A stretch of DNA of 36,758 bases. Origin: Planctomycetaceae bacterium (lineage in GTDB: Bacteria; Planctomycetota; Planctomycetia; Pirellulales; Pirellulaceae). Of the stretch, positions 16,657-26,000 are shown piece by piece. The stretch is from contig SXOA01000197.1 of NCBI GenBank assembly GCA_005778405.1, positions 1 to 36,758 on the forward strand. Reading direction: 5' to 3'. The translations under genes and the position numbers were made by a program. The number at the start of each line of letters is the position of its first letter. Position 1 is the first letter of the stretch. The notes beneath the pieces were generated by a model, which saw only the letters and a program-made list of their open reading frames with translations, was not told the DNA's origin and did not search any database.

Positions 16657-16717
16657 GTTGGAGTCCCGGCATTAGCCGGCATTCTCAACTCAGACCGCCT
16701 AAAGGCGGGACTCCAAC
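16657..16717. repeat. Dispersed palindromic element, two-armed copy
   Basis: The left arm starts GTTGGAGTCCC (16657) and the right arm ends GGGACTCCAAC (16717); the arms are inverted, with a smaller hairpin (CCGGCATTAGCCGG) in the left arm and CCGCCTAAAGGCGG in the right. It sits in the 247-bp gap 16631-16877 between divergent sigma and mgsA genes. Related copies are at 14705-14731 and 33618-33671. No other gene was seen in the gap. Confidence 0.75.
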
Positions 16718-16877
16718 GTGGTACTGAAACTGCTCTCAGTCTAATCCAGTGCAACCCTTGTGGGGAAGCGAAGTTAAAGCAAATCTGCCGGGCTGACCTT
16801 GTTGGGTGTTGCGGCAGGGGCAAAAGGTTCAATTTATGTGCTATCGTAGGGCGGAACCACTCCTACGAAAGCCGCCC

Positions 16878-17252
16878 ATGATCGCCCTCATCGCTCATGA
16901 CCAGAAAAAGCAGGCCATCTTGGATTTTGTCCGGCGGAACCTGTTGCTGTTTCAGCGGCATCCGCTGGTGGCTACGGCCAGCACGGGGAAACTGCTGAAC
17001 CGGGAGTTGCCGCTGCAGGTGGAGTGCGTCGCTCACGGCCCGGAAGGAGGCGACCTGATGATTGGCTCGCGCGTGGCGGAGCGGAAAATCATCGCCGTCA
17101 TTTTCTTCCGCGACCCCCTCACCGCCCAGCCGCACGAGCCGGATGTTTCCGCCCTGATGCGAGTTTGTGATGTACACCGGATTCCGCTGGCGACCAATCC
17201 GGGGACGGCCGATGCGATTTTGGCGTGGCTGGAGGACAAAGCCGGTCCCTGA
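16878..17252 (+). CDS. mgsA: Methylglyoxal synthase
   Basis: A 124-aa protein from the ATG at 16878. It converts dihydroxyacetone phosphate to methylglyoxal and phosphate, a bypass of lower glycolysis used under phosphate limitation or sugar-phosphate stress. Family motifs are present: IALIAHDQKK at the N-terminus, LVATASTGKLL (phosphate loop), HGPEGGDLMIG with the catalytic Asp59, IAVIFFRDPLTAQPHEPDV with the conserved Asp/His/Asp set, and RIPLATNPGTADAIL. It is somewhat shorter than the E. coli enzyme (about 150 aa) and lacks its C-terminal tail. There is no strong ribosome binding site. It appears to be a single-gene unit. Confidence 0.95.
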   Translation: MIALIAHDQKKQAILDFVRRNLLLFQRHPLVATASTGKLLNRELPLQVECVAHGPEGGDLMIGSRVAERKIIAVIFFRDPLTAQPHEPDVSALMRVCDVHRIPLATNPGTADAILAWLEDKAGP

Positions 17253-17468
17253 TCTCCGCACCGACAATTTTGACGCAAGTCCCTATGACGTGAATAGTTG
17301 CGCCTGGTCTTGGTTCACACCGCAAGCTCAACCCCCGAAAAACTTTTACTTTTCTCTCTTTTTCGTGGCCAGTTGAGGCAGCAGCTTACGTCATTATCTG
17401 AATGAAATTGAAGCGGGTCCGTGTACCTGCGAGCCCCTAATGAATTCACCTCGTAATGGAGCCAAGCG

Positions 17469-17933
17469 ATGAACCGAGCTTTGCAAAGACTGGTCGTACT
17501 CGCGGTTTGTACCGTTGCATTTGCAGCCGTCAGCTTACAAGCGAAAACGTCGCTGGCCCAAACGGGCAATTGGGAATATGTGCCTGAGCTTGGCGGCACC
17601 CTCGACTGGGATACAGGACTCGTCTGGGGAGATCAAAAAGGCATCTCAACCTGGGACGGCGCGGTTGCCTACGTATCCAGACTTAGCACCAACACCGGAT
17701 TGCCGTGGCGCCTGCCGACCGTGGATGAGTGTCAAGTGGCTGCAGCGCATGGTATCTGCGGGGCGATCCCTTCGACATCTACCGGGCGCGTTTGCTGGAC
17801 ATCAAACGCTAAGACCAAAGGCGGGGCCAAATTCACTCATTACGCAGTCACTTTTTTATGGCTGCCGGAATTCGTGTACCTGTACAATAACAACAGCTTG
17901 ATTGACTCTATTCCCGTGTACCGAGCTTTTTAG
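17469..17933 (+). CDS. Small secreted DUF1566-like protein
   Basis: A 154-aa protein, GGAG 8 nt before the ATG at 17469, with a signal peptide (RLVVLAVCTVAFAAVSLQA, cleavage near SLAQ). The mature part has the DUF1566/Lcl C-terminal pattern: LDWDTGLVWG, TWDGAVAYVSRL, LPWRLPTVDECQVAAAHG, VCWTSNAK. That family folds like a C-type lectin or formylglycine-enzyme-like module and is common in exported bacterial proteins. The two cysteines (CGAIPS and VCWTS) could form a disulfide. It stands alone between mgsA and the sigma-kinase pair. The 216 bp upstream (17253-17468) show no gene. A weak TTGACG/AATAGT pair with 17-bp spacing at 17270-17298 is possible but unproven. Confidence 0.8.
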   Translation: MNRALQRLVVLAVCTVAFAAVSLQAKTSLAQTGNWEYVPELGGTLDWDTGLVWGDQKGISTWDGAVAYVSRLSTNTGLPWRLPTVDECQVAAAHGICGAIPSTSTGRVCWTSNAKTKGGAKFTHYAVTFLWLPEFVYLYNNNSLIDSIPVYRAF

Positions 17934-18020
17934 CAATAAGCTGGCGGTCGAGTGATCCGCTCACAGTGAGCCTGTGATTGTTCGCTGTCGGACGGTCACT
18001 ATGCCCGCCTTTGCTGACCT

Positions 18021-18043
18021 GTCCGCTCACGGAGTGAGCGGAC
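18021..18043. repeat. Perfect 10-bp inverted repeat before the sigma gene
   Basis: GTCCGCTCAC and GTGAGCGGAC are perfect reverse complements separated by GGA. It ends 11 bp before the ATG of the sigma factor and directly abuts a possible -10 element. A partial relative (GCTCAC-A-GTGAGC) lies at 17958-17970. It could be an operator or one of the dispersed palindromes of this genome. Confidence 0.6.
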
Positions 18044-18049
18044 TACAAT
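18044..18049 (+). promoter_or_regulatory. Possible -10 element for a leaderless sigma-gene transcript
   Basis: TACAAT lies 5 nt before the ATG at 18055, the distance expected if transcription starts at the start codon. No Shine-Dalgarno sequence is present. The same arrangement is seen at 29034. No -35 match was found because the palindrome occupies that space. Confidence 0.3.
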
Positions 18050-18054
18050 GCCCC

Positions 18055-18657
18055 ATGCCTGATGGTTCCCCCACCCACCTCCTGAGCCGCGTCCGAAAAG
18101 GAAATGGCGCGGCGCTGGGGGAACTGATGGGGCTATATCGGGGTTATTTGAAGCTCCTCGTCCGGGTGCAGGCAGGAAAGGGGCATAAGAACACCGACCC
18201 TTCCGATGTGGTGCAGGACGTTTTCCTGAAGGCCCATAATGCATTCGACCAGTTTCGCGGCACTACCGAGGCGGAATTGGCCGCCTGGCTGCGGCAAATC
18301 CTGGCCCGCTGCCTGGCGGATTCTTACCGCCGCAAACAGCTTCGAGAGGCGAAGGGTCGCAGCGTGCGGGCGATTGGGGCCGAGCTGGACCGTTCTTCGC
18401 AAGACTGGGTAGCCCACCTGGTCTCGCCCCGCGAATCTCCAAGCCAGTCCGCCGAGCGCCGCGAGGCAGCCGTGCTGCTGGCCCAGGCACTCGAGAAGTT
18501 ACCCGCGCAACACCGCGAAGCCATTGTCCTGCGGCAACTGGAGGGGCTGACTTCGCAGCAAGCGGCGGAGAGAATGAGCCGGAGCGTGGACAGCGTCCGC
18601 AAGCTCTGGGCGCGCGGGATGGTTGAATTGCGCCAGATTCTGAAGGGCCAATCCTAG
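18055..18657 (+). CDS. ECF-type sigma factor, planctomycete subfamily
   Basis: A 200-aa protein with the start set at the ATG at 18055 (MPDGSPTHLLSRVRKGNGAALGELM); an open upstream extension is made of palindrome sequence. Region 2: LMGLYRGYLKLLVRVQAG, TDPSDVVQDVFLKAHNAFDQFRG, ELAAWLRQILARCLADSYRRKQLREA. Region 4: ALEKLPAQHREAIVLRQLEGLTSQQAAERMSRSVDSVRKLWARGMVELR. It resembles the Planctomycetaceae-specific sigma-70 subfamily (TIGR02984, from memory), members of which lie beside Ser/Thr kinase genes as here. The kinase begins 190 bp downstream after a large inverted repeat, so the two probably form one signalling unit in which the kinase takes the usual place of an anti-sigma factor. Confidence 0.92.
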   Translation: MPDGSPTHLLSRVRKGNGAALGELMGLYRGYLKLLVRVQAGKGHKNTDPSDVVQDVFLKAHNAFDQFRGTTEAELAAWLRQILARCLADSYRRKQLREAKGRSVRAIGAELDRSSQDWVAHLVSPRESPSQSAERREAAVLLAQALEKLPAQHREAIVLRQLEGLTSQQAAERMSRSVDSVRKLWARGMVELRQILKGQS

Positions 18658-18684
18658 GAGCAAACCACGGGGTAGAAGATTCTT

Positions 18685-18806
18685 GAACAAAAGGACACAA
18701 AGGTAACGAAGAAGAATGAAGAAAAGAAGGAAGGCAAGAGCGGCGGTCACTTTTTCACATCCACGACTATTCTGCCTTTCTTCGTTTTCTTTGTTACCTT
18801 CTGTTC
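18685..18806. repeat. Large imperfect inverted repeat between sigma and kinase genes
   Basis: The left arm (18685-18739, containing AAAGGTAACGAAG and GAAGGCA) and right arm (18771-18806, containing TGCCTTTC, CTTCGTTTTC, TTTGTTACCTTCTGTTC) are near reverse complements around a 30-bp loop. In RNA it would form a long stem, purine-rich on one side. It fills most of the gap 18658-18846, and no gene is hidden in it. It could attenuate expression of the kinase relative to the sigma factor, or be a genome-wide repeat. Confidence 0.65.
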
Positions 18807-18846
18807 AGAATGTCCGCGGATGAAGTTATTGAAGGGACGAACGAAC

Positions 18847-21800
18847 ATGAATAGTGCCAAACAGCTCGCCTCCCCAGACACCCGCGAGTCCGCGGCGAAT
18901 CCCCCAAATAACTCGCAACTGGCCGCAGCGCTGGCCGAGTACCTGGAACTTCAGGAAGGGGGCAAAGCTCCCAACCGGGCCGAATTCGTGGCCCGCTTTC
19001 CCGCGATTGCCCCAGCGCTCGACGAGTGCCTGCGGCAAATGGACTGGATCGGCCAGATGGCGGGCGAGTTGTCGGAGGACTTGCTGGCGGAGGGACCGGC
19101 GGAAGGAAATGCCGGTGAAGCGCATCGGACCAACCGAGTGCTGGGGGACTTTCGCATCCTCCGGGAAGTTGGCCGGGGAGGGATGGGGGTTGTTTATGAA
19201 GCGGAGCAGATTTCGCTTCGCCGCCGCGTGGCCCTGAAAATCCTCCCCTCGGCAGCGATGCTCGACCCGCGAGCCTTGCAGCGGTTCCGCAACGAAGCTC
19301 AGGCCGCCGCTTGCCTGCACCACGGCCAGATTGTGCCGATCTACGGCGTCGGCTGCGAACGGGGGGTGCATTACTATGCTATGCAGTTCATCGATGGCCT
19401 GACCCTGGCCGAGGTGATCGCTGCCCTGCGTGAATCCGCGGGCCTCGGGCCGCTCTACCAGCAACCCGAAGCGTCAGCGAGGGACACTGCGGCCACAGCG
19501 GAGGTCGGAAAGCGGAAAGCGGAAGCGTCCTCTTCCCCAGCCCCAAGTCCCCAACCCCCAGCCGCTTCCCGCTCCGCCACCGAGACTGACGTCCTGGCCG
19601 CCCTCTCCACCGAAAAGTCCCGCACCTCCCCCGCCTGGTTTCGCCGCCTCGCGGAGCAGTTCGCCCAAGTCGCGGACGCCCTGCATCACGCCCACGAGCT
19701 CGGCGTCACCCACCGGGACATCAAGCCCGCCAACCTGATGCTCGACCGGCTGGGGCACATCTGGATCACCGACTTTGGCCTGGCCCGGATCGAGGGGGAA
19801 GGGAACCTCACCATGACCGGCGACCTCGTCGGCACTCTCCGCTACATGTCCCCCGAGCAGGCCCTGGCGAAGCGCATCGGGATCGACCACCGCACCGACA
19901 TTTATTCCCTCGGCATCACGCTCTACGAGTTGTTGACGCTCCACCCCGCCCTCCCCGGCCAAGGTCGCCAGGAAATCCTGCGGCAAATCGCATTTGAAGA
20001 GCCGAAGCTGCCACGGAAGTACAACCCCGCAATCCCGCGGGACTTGGAAACGATCTTGCTCAAGGCCACCCAGAAGAACCCAGCGGAGCGCTATCAAACA
20101 GCCGCGGACCTGGCCGCGGACCTCAAACGGTTCGCGGACGACCGGCACATTGAGGCCCGGCGACCAAATCTCTACGTTCGGGCGTCTCGATGGATGCAGC
20201 GGCACCAGACTGCCGTCGGCAGCGCCGGAGTGGTCCTAGTTCTGGCTCTTGCTGCGCTTTCGGTGGCACTGGCTTTCATTCGGCAGCAGAATATTGAATT
20301 GCGGACTGCCGTTGCCAGCGCACAAACCGCGCGATCGCAATCGGCTGAGAATTGGCGACAATCGCTGAAAACTCTCAACGACATTCAAGAGTTGCATCGC
20401 ACGCATAGCTCCCTCGATCCCGCGATGCAATCGTTAAAAACGAAAATGTTGCCGCTATTTGCGGAGCATTTTCGCGTTCTCACCAACATCAACGACGCGC
20501 CTCCGGATTTACGCAAGGAATACTGCCGTCATTTTATTGAGAATAATGTGATGATCTTGGGCCAGCAAGATGCTGCCGCGACGCGACATTTTGACGATGC
20601 CTTTCTGATCGCGAAACAGATTTACAAGGATCTGCCCCATGATTCCCAGACGCGGAGCAATTTGGCAAAGGCCTTGTCTGTCAAATCTGTGCGCCTCAGA
20701 ATGAGCGAGAATGCAAACGCCATAGACTATCAGAAGGCGCGGGCTGAATTGCGAGCCCTGCAACGTTTCTGCCGCGAAATCATTTCGCAGGATTCTGAGC
20801 CCCAAGATATCTCGATCGCTCTTTCCGGCGTACTTTTTGAAGAGTACCAGATGCTCTTGGAGAAGGGGGACCGTGGAGAATCCGATGCAAAGCGACTTGA
20901 GTGGATGACTTGCGTGCGCGATCATCTAACAGGCCCTCTTTCGTCGGACATAATGCTCCGAGATTCACAAGTCTTTCAGTTGTGGCGCGCGGGAGAGGAG
21001 TTTGCGAATGCTCAGCGATTCGCTGAGTCGGAGGTCGTCCTGCGACGAACGATCAAGTCCGCGGAGGAGATGCCGGTTGAGGATCAGGTACGGTCGAGCC
21101 CGCCCATCTTTCTTTCAGCGGGCGACCGATTGACCGGGCTATTACTCTCGTTGCAGCGCGATCAGGACGCGGCAATTGTTCTTCAAGAGGTCGGTCGCCT
21201 GCTGAAAGTGGCAATTACACAAAAGGGATTCGCTGCAAATCGGGGAAGTTACTGCGGCTGGCTGTTACAACAAGCGGGGCTCTTGCAACTATCGCACTTG
21301 GACGCGGAGGCTTCACACATTCGCGAACTCGCGCTACAAATCGCCAACCAGGAAGTCGACAGGCAGTCCCAGGAGTTGTTCGCAGACATCGTGCCTAAGT
21401 CTTACGTTATTGCGATTGCTCAAAGCGAGCAGCTTGGCAACCGCGGACGATTCGATTTGGCCCAGGCGGTAGCTCGGCGCGGCTGGCAGGACGCGGAGGG
21501 CTACGCCATGTTCCGGCCGACAAATCGAGAGAACATTGCATTGCCAGTGGCAGCCAAACAGCCGACGTCCAAGCGGCCCTATATCGTGAACGCTCGGTCG
21601 CAACTGCTGTTGTCCCGGATTCTTGCGGAGAAAGCCGGGAGTGAGAATGGCGAATCCAAATTGGATGTACGCAAGCAAGTGCTGCAGGTGTTACCTGGAA
21701 GCGTAAGTCCAGTGATGGGAGGCCTGGCCGATGAATGGGGTAGCTCCATCGAATGGGCCCTGACTGAAAACGATGTCGCGTGGACTCTGGCGAATTACCC

Positions 21801-22170
21801 GAACGAGAAATTGCGCGATCCTGAAGTGGCCATCCATCTGGCGGAGGCTGCAATGCGGCGGTTTCCCGCAAGGTCGGATTTCTGGAATACGCTAGGTGCT
21901 GCGAGATACCGGGCTGGCAAGTACCCGGAGAGCATTACAGCCCTAATGAAATCGGTGGAACTGTCCGGCGAAGGCGAGATCCAAGACTGGCTCTTCCTCG
22001 CAATGGCCAGTTTTCAAATGGGAGACCGGGAAGCAGGTATCAAATGGCTGGACAAGGGAAAGCTCTGGATTGCTCAACGGGAGCCAAGTGATAAGGAGCT
22101 AGACCGCTTTCTAAGCGAGGCATTGCAACTTGCCAGTCAAGACGTCGGGCTGCCAGCAGAGAAAAAGTAG
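18847..22170 (+). CDS. Membrane Ser/Thr protein kinase with large C-terminal sensor/TPR-like region
   Basis: A 1107-aa protein; the ATG at 18847 is chosen over 18820 because AAGGG lies 6 nt upstream. A short N-terminal helical region (about 10-80: AEYLELQEGGKAPNRAEFVA) precedes the kinase domain. Visible: glycine loop VGRGGMGVVYEAEQ near 105, Lys131 in VALKIL, catalytic HRDIKPANLMLD with Asp291, DFG Asp309, SPEQA and HRTDIYSLGITLYELLT. An insert at about residues 200-260, between helices D and E, contains repeat-derived low-complexity sequence. A single membrane helix lies near 456-480 (GVVLVLALAALSVALAFI). About 620 mostly helical residues follow, ending in TPR-like pairs (DFWNTLGAARYRAGKYPESI, WLFLAMASFQMGDREAGIKWLDKG). 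Typical of planctomycete Hanks-type kinases. Confidence 0.93.
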   Translation: MNSAKQLASPDTRESAANPPNNSQLAAALAEYLELQEGGKAPNRAEFVARFPAIAPALDECLRQMDWIGQMAGELSEDLLAEGPAEGNAGEAHRTNRVLGDFRILREVGRGGMGVVYEAEQISLRRRVALKILPSAAMLDPRALQRFRNEAQAAACLHHGQIVPIYGVGCERGVHYYAMQFIDGLTLAEVIAALRESAGLGPLYQQPEASARDTAATAEVGKRKAEASSSPAPSPQPPAASRSATETDVLAALSTEKSRTSPAWFRRLAEQFAQVADALHHAHELGVTHRDIKPANLMLDRLGHIWITDFGLARIEGEGNLTMTGDLVGTLRYMSPEQALAKRIGIDHRTDIYSLGITLYELLTLHPALPGQGRQEILRQIAFEEPKLPRKYNPAIPRDLETILLKATQKNPAERYQTAADLAADLKRFADDRHIEARRPNLYVRASRWMQRHQTAVGSAGVVLVLALAALSVALAFIRQQNIELRTAVASAQTARSQSAENWRQSLKTLNDIQELHRTHSSLDPAMQSLKTKMLPLFAEHFRVLTNINDAPPDLRKEYCRHFIENNVMILGQQDAAATRHFDDAFLIAKQIYKDLPHDSQTRSNLAKALSVKSVRLRMSENANAIDYQKARAELRALQRFCREIISQDSEPQDISIALSGVLFEEYQMLLEKGDRGESDAKRLEWMTCVRDHLTGPLSSDIMLRDSQVFQLWRAGEEFANAQRFAESEVVLRRTIKSAEEMPVEDQVRSSPPIFLSAGDRLTGLLLSLQRDQDAAIVLQEVGRLLKVAITQKGFAANRGSYCGWLLQQAGLLQLSHLDAEASHIRELALQIANQEVDRQSQELFADIVPKSYVIAIAQSEQLGNRGRFDLAQAVARRGWQDAEGYAMFRPTNRENIALPVAAKQPTSKRPYIVNARSQLLLSRILAEKAGSENGESKLDVRKQVLQVLPGSVSPVMGGLADEWGSSIEWALTENDVAWTLANYPNEKLRDPEVAIHLAEAAMRRFPARSDFWNTLGAARYRAGKYPESITALMKSVELSGEGEIQDWLFLAMASFQMGDREAGIKWLDKGKLWIAQREPSDKELDRFLSEALQLASQDVGLPAEKK
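19462..19562. repeat. Composite dispersed repeats within the kinase gene
   Basis: Three elements in a row: CAACCCGAAGCGTCAGCGAG with GGAC (19462-19485); heptamers TCGGAAA, GCGGAAA, GCGGAAG (19505-19525); and heptamers CCCCAGC, CCCAAGT, CCCCAAC, CCCCAGC (19535-19562). All are read through in frame, giving an alanine/serine/proline-rich insert. In another frame the first element would read NPKRQRG, a peptide I recall from translated repeats in planctomycete genomes. Confidence 0.7.
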
Positions 22171-22182
22171 GTCCGCTGCTGT

Positions 22183-22884
22183 TTACGGCATCATGCTGGG
22201 GTCCACCTCAATATTCTCTTGCCGCTCCCGCATCGACTGGTAAACCAGGATCGAGCCGGTGTATGTGGCCAGGCCAATGGCGGCCACCGAAATGAGGATG
22301 CCAAAGAGGGCCCAGCCGCGGCGTTTGGAATAGAGTCCCCAGATGCCCATTCCAAAGCCGATGAGAGCGATGACCACGGCCGCGCAGATGGCCGCCCAGG
22401 AGGCAATCCAGGCAATGCCGAGGGCAAAGATGCCCATGAGAATGGCGGTGATTGCTCCGGCCACCGCCAACGGGTCGTGGCCGGGTGGACCGGGAATCCT
22501 CCGCGACAAGCCGGGGGCGAGTGGGTTTCGCGGAAAGGCCGGGGTGGTCACAGGCTGCATGGTCGCTCCCTTGACGAAGGGGGAGCCCGTGCGGACGGAG
22601 TTGCCGATGGTGCCAGGCGAAGCGGCGCTCGTGGAAGGGGGCGTAGGAGTGGTAGCGGAAGACGAGGTTGAAACCGCTGCTTCCGAACCGGGCACGGCTG
22701 CCGTTACCACCCCTCCGTCGGCGAATTCGGCCTGAACGACATCGGACGGCAGATTGACGGGAGCATAACGGACCGGCGGCAGGCCCCCCGCTTCCGCCTG
22801 GGCAGTGAATTGCTGGCCGCACTTCCAGCAGCGGTTGACGGGGCCGAGCAGCTCTTCACCGCATTTGGAACAACGAACCGCCAT
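22183..22884 (-). CDS. Zinc-ribbon membrane protein (DUF4190-like)
   Basis: A 233-aa protein; the ATG at 22884 has GAGG 8 nt upstream and leads straight into a zinc ribbon, CSKCGEELLGPVNRCWKCGQQF (two CxxC pairs, residues about 5-25). A low-complexity Ser/Thr/Ala/Pro linker follows (about 65-125). Then come two or three hydrophobic segments: DPLAVAGAITAILMGIFALGI, WAAICAAVVIALIGFGMGIWGLYS and GWALFGILISVAAIGLATYTGSILV, the pattern of DUF4190-like proteins. The C-terminus is short and charged. Proteins of this type are common in planctomycetes and have no assigned function. It converges on the kinase gene with a 12-bp gap and is divergent from the large CxxCH protein, sharing a 141-bp promoter region. 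Confidence 0.85.
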   Translation of the reverse strand: MAVRCSKCGEELLGPVNRCWKCGQQFTAQAEAGGLPPVRYAPVNLPSDVVQAEFADGGVVTAAVPGSEAAVSTSSSATTPTPPSTSAASPGTIGNSVRTGSPFVKGATMQPVTTPAFPRNPLAPGLSRRIPGPPGHDPLAVAGAITAILMGIFALGIAWIASWAAICAAVVIALIGFGMGIWGLYSKRRGWALFGILISVAAIGLATYTGSILVYQSMRERQENIEVDPSMMP

Positions 22885-23025
22885 ACTGTTTTCCCTCGAA
22901 TCGCGCACTGGGCGATGCCGAAGCCAATTGTCAGTGTTTTCTTCAGCAATTAGGATTGCTGGAGCCCACCTTTCATTCTCATCTTTCTAATCTGCCGCGC
23001 CACCCCCTTGGCGGGAAAAAGTCCC

Positions 23026-26000
23026 ATGATTTGGATACGCTCGTATTGGCTGCCGCTTGGGCTGTTGGTCGTGGGTTTTGTGGCCCGTGGTGAAGATTCC
23101 CCGCCACCGCAAGAGCCACGGATCGCCCCGGCCTCCAAGGAAGCCGAGCAAGCATTTAGCGGCTTCAAAGTTCCCGCGGGCTTGAAAGTGGAGGTCGTCG
23201 CTGCGGAGCCGCTGCTGGCAAATCCGGTGGCGTTCTTTATCGACAATCGGGGCCGATTCTTTGTCTGCGAAACATTCCGGCAGACAACGGCTATCGCCGA
23301 TAATCGCAATCATGCCGAGTGGCTCGATGATGACCTGGCGGCTCAAACGGTTGCTGATCGGCTGGCGTACATTCACAAACACCTCAAGGAAAAGGCCATC
23401 GAATACACCCAGCAGGATGACCGCATTCGCCTTCTGGAAGACACCAACGGCGACGGCAAATTGGACAAGGCCAGTGTCTTTGCCGCGGGCTTCAACAGAA
23501 TTGAGGAAGGGACCGGCGCTGGCGTGCTCGTTCGCGGCGACGACGTTTATTACACGAACATTCCTAATCTGTGGCGGTTGCGGGATCAGGACAAGGACGG
23601 CAAAGCAGACGAGCGGACAGCGCTGCATACCGGCTATGGCGTGCGTTTCGCCTTTCGCGGGCATGACATGCACGGGTTGATTCTCGGCCCCGATGGGCGG
23701 CTCTATTTCAGCATTGGGGACCGGGGTTTCAACGTAAAAACGCAGGAAGGGAAGCAGATTGTCCACCCGCAGTGCGGGGCAGTGCTTCGCTGCGAGCTGG
23801 ACGGCAGTAACCTGGAAGTCTTTGCCACCGGCCTGCGGAACCCGCAAGAGCTGGCCTTCGACGACTACGGCAATCTCTTCACCGGCGACAACAATTCCGA
23901 TAGCGGCGATCAGGCCCGTTGGGTCTACGTTGTGCAAGGTGGTGAGAGCGGCTGGCGAATGGAGTATCAGTACCTTCCCGACCGTGGGCCTTTCAACCGC
24001 GAGAAAATCTGGCACCCGTTCCACGAAGGTCAGCCGGCCTACATCGTGCCGCCGGTCACCAACCTCGCCAGCGGGCCGTCTGGACTGGCGTTCTATCCGG
24101 GAACCGGACTGCCCGAGCACTACAAACAGCGGTTCTTCCTCGTGGATTTTCGCGGCACTCCCGCCAACAGCGGCGTGCGGACTTTCCGTGTCAAACCGAA
24201 AGGTGCCGGCTTTGAAGTGACGGATGCCGAGGAGACTCTGTGGCGTGTGTTGGCGACCGACGTCGACTTTGGCCCCGACGGCGGGGTCTATCTCACCGAC
24301 TGGGTAAACGGTTGGAACGGGGAGGGGAAGGGACGCATTTATCGCTACTCTTCACCGGAAGTTTCTGCCTCTGCCGAAGTGCAGGAAGTGAAGAAGTTGC
24401 TGGCGGGGAGTTTTTCGACGCTATCCACTGCAAAGCTTGTGAAGCTGCTTGGTCACGCGGACCGGCGGGTACGACTGGAGGCTCAATTTGCTCTCGTGAA
24501 CGCTTCCGCTAGAAACGAGCTCACTAAGACCGCGCTCAGTGAGGCTCCCACCTTGGCAAGGCTCCACGCCATTTGGGGAGTTGGCCAGATTGTGCGGCGA
24601 GAGAAAGATCTTGTCCCGAAGCTGAATGCGTTGTTGCCGCTGTTCCAAGACGACGACGCCGAGATCCGCGCACAGGCCGCCAAGTTGTTTGGCGAATTTA
24701 GCGACGCCGTCGGATTGGCTGCTTTATTGCCGCTCCTTAAGGACGACAACCCACGGGTCCGTTACTTCGCCGCAATGACCTTTGGCCCTCTTGGAAGGCG
24801 TGGCTGCAAGGATGCAATTACACCCCTTTGTGGGATGCTCGAAGAGAACAACAACCAGGACCCCGTACTGCGGCATGCCGGCATCATGGGACTGGTCGGC
24901 AGCGCGGAAAGCGGTGAAGCACTGGCTGACGCCGGCAAACACTCTTCGTCCGCTGTCCGCCTGGCGGTGACGGTGGCGATGAGGAAGCTCGGCAGCGAGC
25001 AGGTGACGATGCTCTTGGATGACGCCGATCCGCTCGTCGTCGTGGAAGCGGCGCGGGCGATTCATGATTTGCCAATCACGGCCGCGCTGCCGAAGCTCGC
25101 GGCGCTTATCACGCGCAGCTCGACCGACGACGCCCTCTTGCGCCGCGTCCTGAACGCCAACTTTCGCTTGGGTACGGTGGAGAATGCCCATGCGATCGCC
25201 GCCTTCGCCGCGCGGAAGGATGTTCCAGACAATCTGCGCCTCGAAGCGCTCGCCATGCTGCAAACTTGGGACAAGCCTTCGCCCAAGGACCGAGTGCTCA
25301 ACTTCTGGAGGCCTCTGCCTGATCGTGAGCGCGAACCGGCAGCGGCGGCGTTACGCAGTAACCTGCCCGGTATTTTCAGCGGCTCCCCCAAAGTGCAAGC
25401 GGAAGGAGCCAAGGTGGCGGCGGAACTGGGCATCCAGGAAGTCGGCCCCGCGTTATTCACGTTGCTGGCGGATAAGACCCAACTGCCGCAAGTTCGGGCC
25501 GATTCTCTCGCGGCGCTGGCGACACTCAAAGACCCCGGCTTGGAAAGAGCCGTCGATTCTTCCCTCAAGGATGAGGCCCCGCTGGTCCGTGCCTCTGCTC
25601 GTAATGTGCTGCTAAGACTCAAGCCTGCCATCGCTCTGGCGGAGATCGAGGAAGCCGTCCTGAAGGGAGAAATCGTCGAGCGGCAAGCGGCACTCCATTC
25701 CCTGGCTAACTTCACGCAGCCGGGGACGAACGGCATCCTTTCCAAGGCTCTGGATGAACTGGTCGCCGGAAACTACCCCGCGGCGGCTCGGCTGGATCTG
25801 GTGGAAGCAGCGCGCCGTCGGGCGGCGGGCGATATCAAGTCCAAGCTGGCCAAATACGAGAGCGGGCTAGTGGCCGACGATGCCGCGGTAACTGCGTATC
25901 TCGATTGCCTGGAAGGGGGAGACGTCGAGCGAGGACGCCGGATCTTTCGCGAGCGGACCCAGGTTTCCTGCGTCCGGTGCCACAAGGTGGCGGGAAGTGG

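Noticed and set aside
22987..24120. 377-aa minus-strand frame opposite the dehydrogenase
   Set aside because: Antisense to a clear propeller domain with signal peptide; no start context and no recognisable motif.
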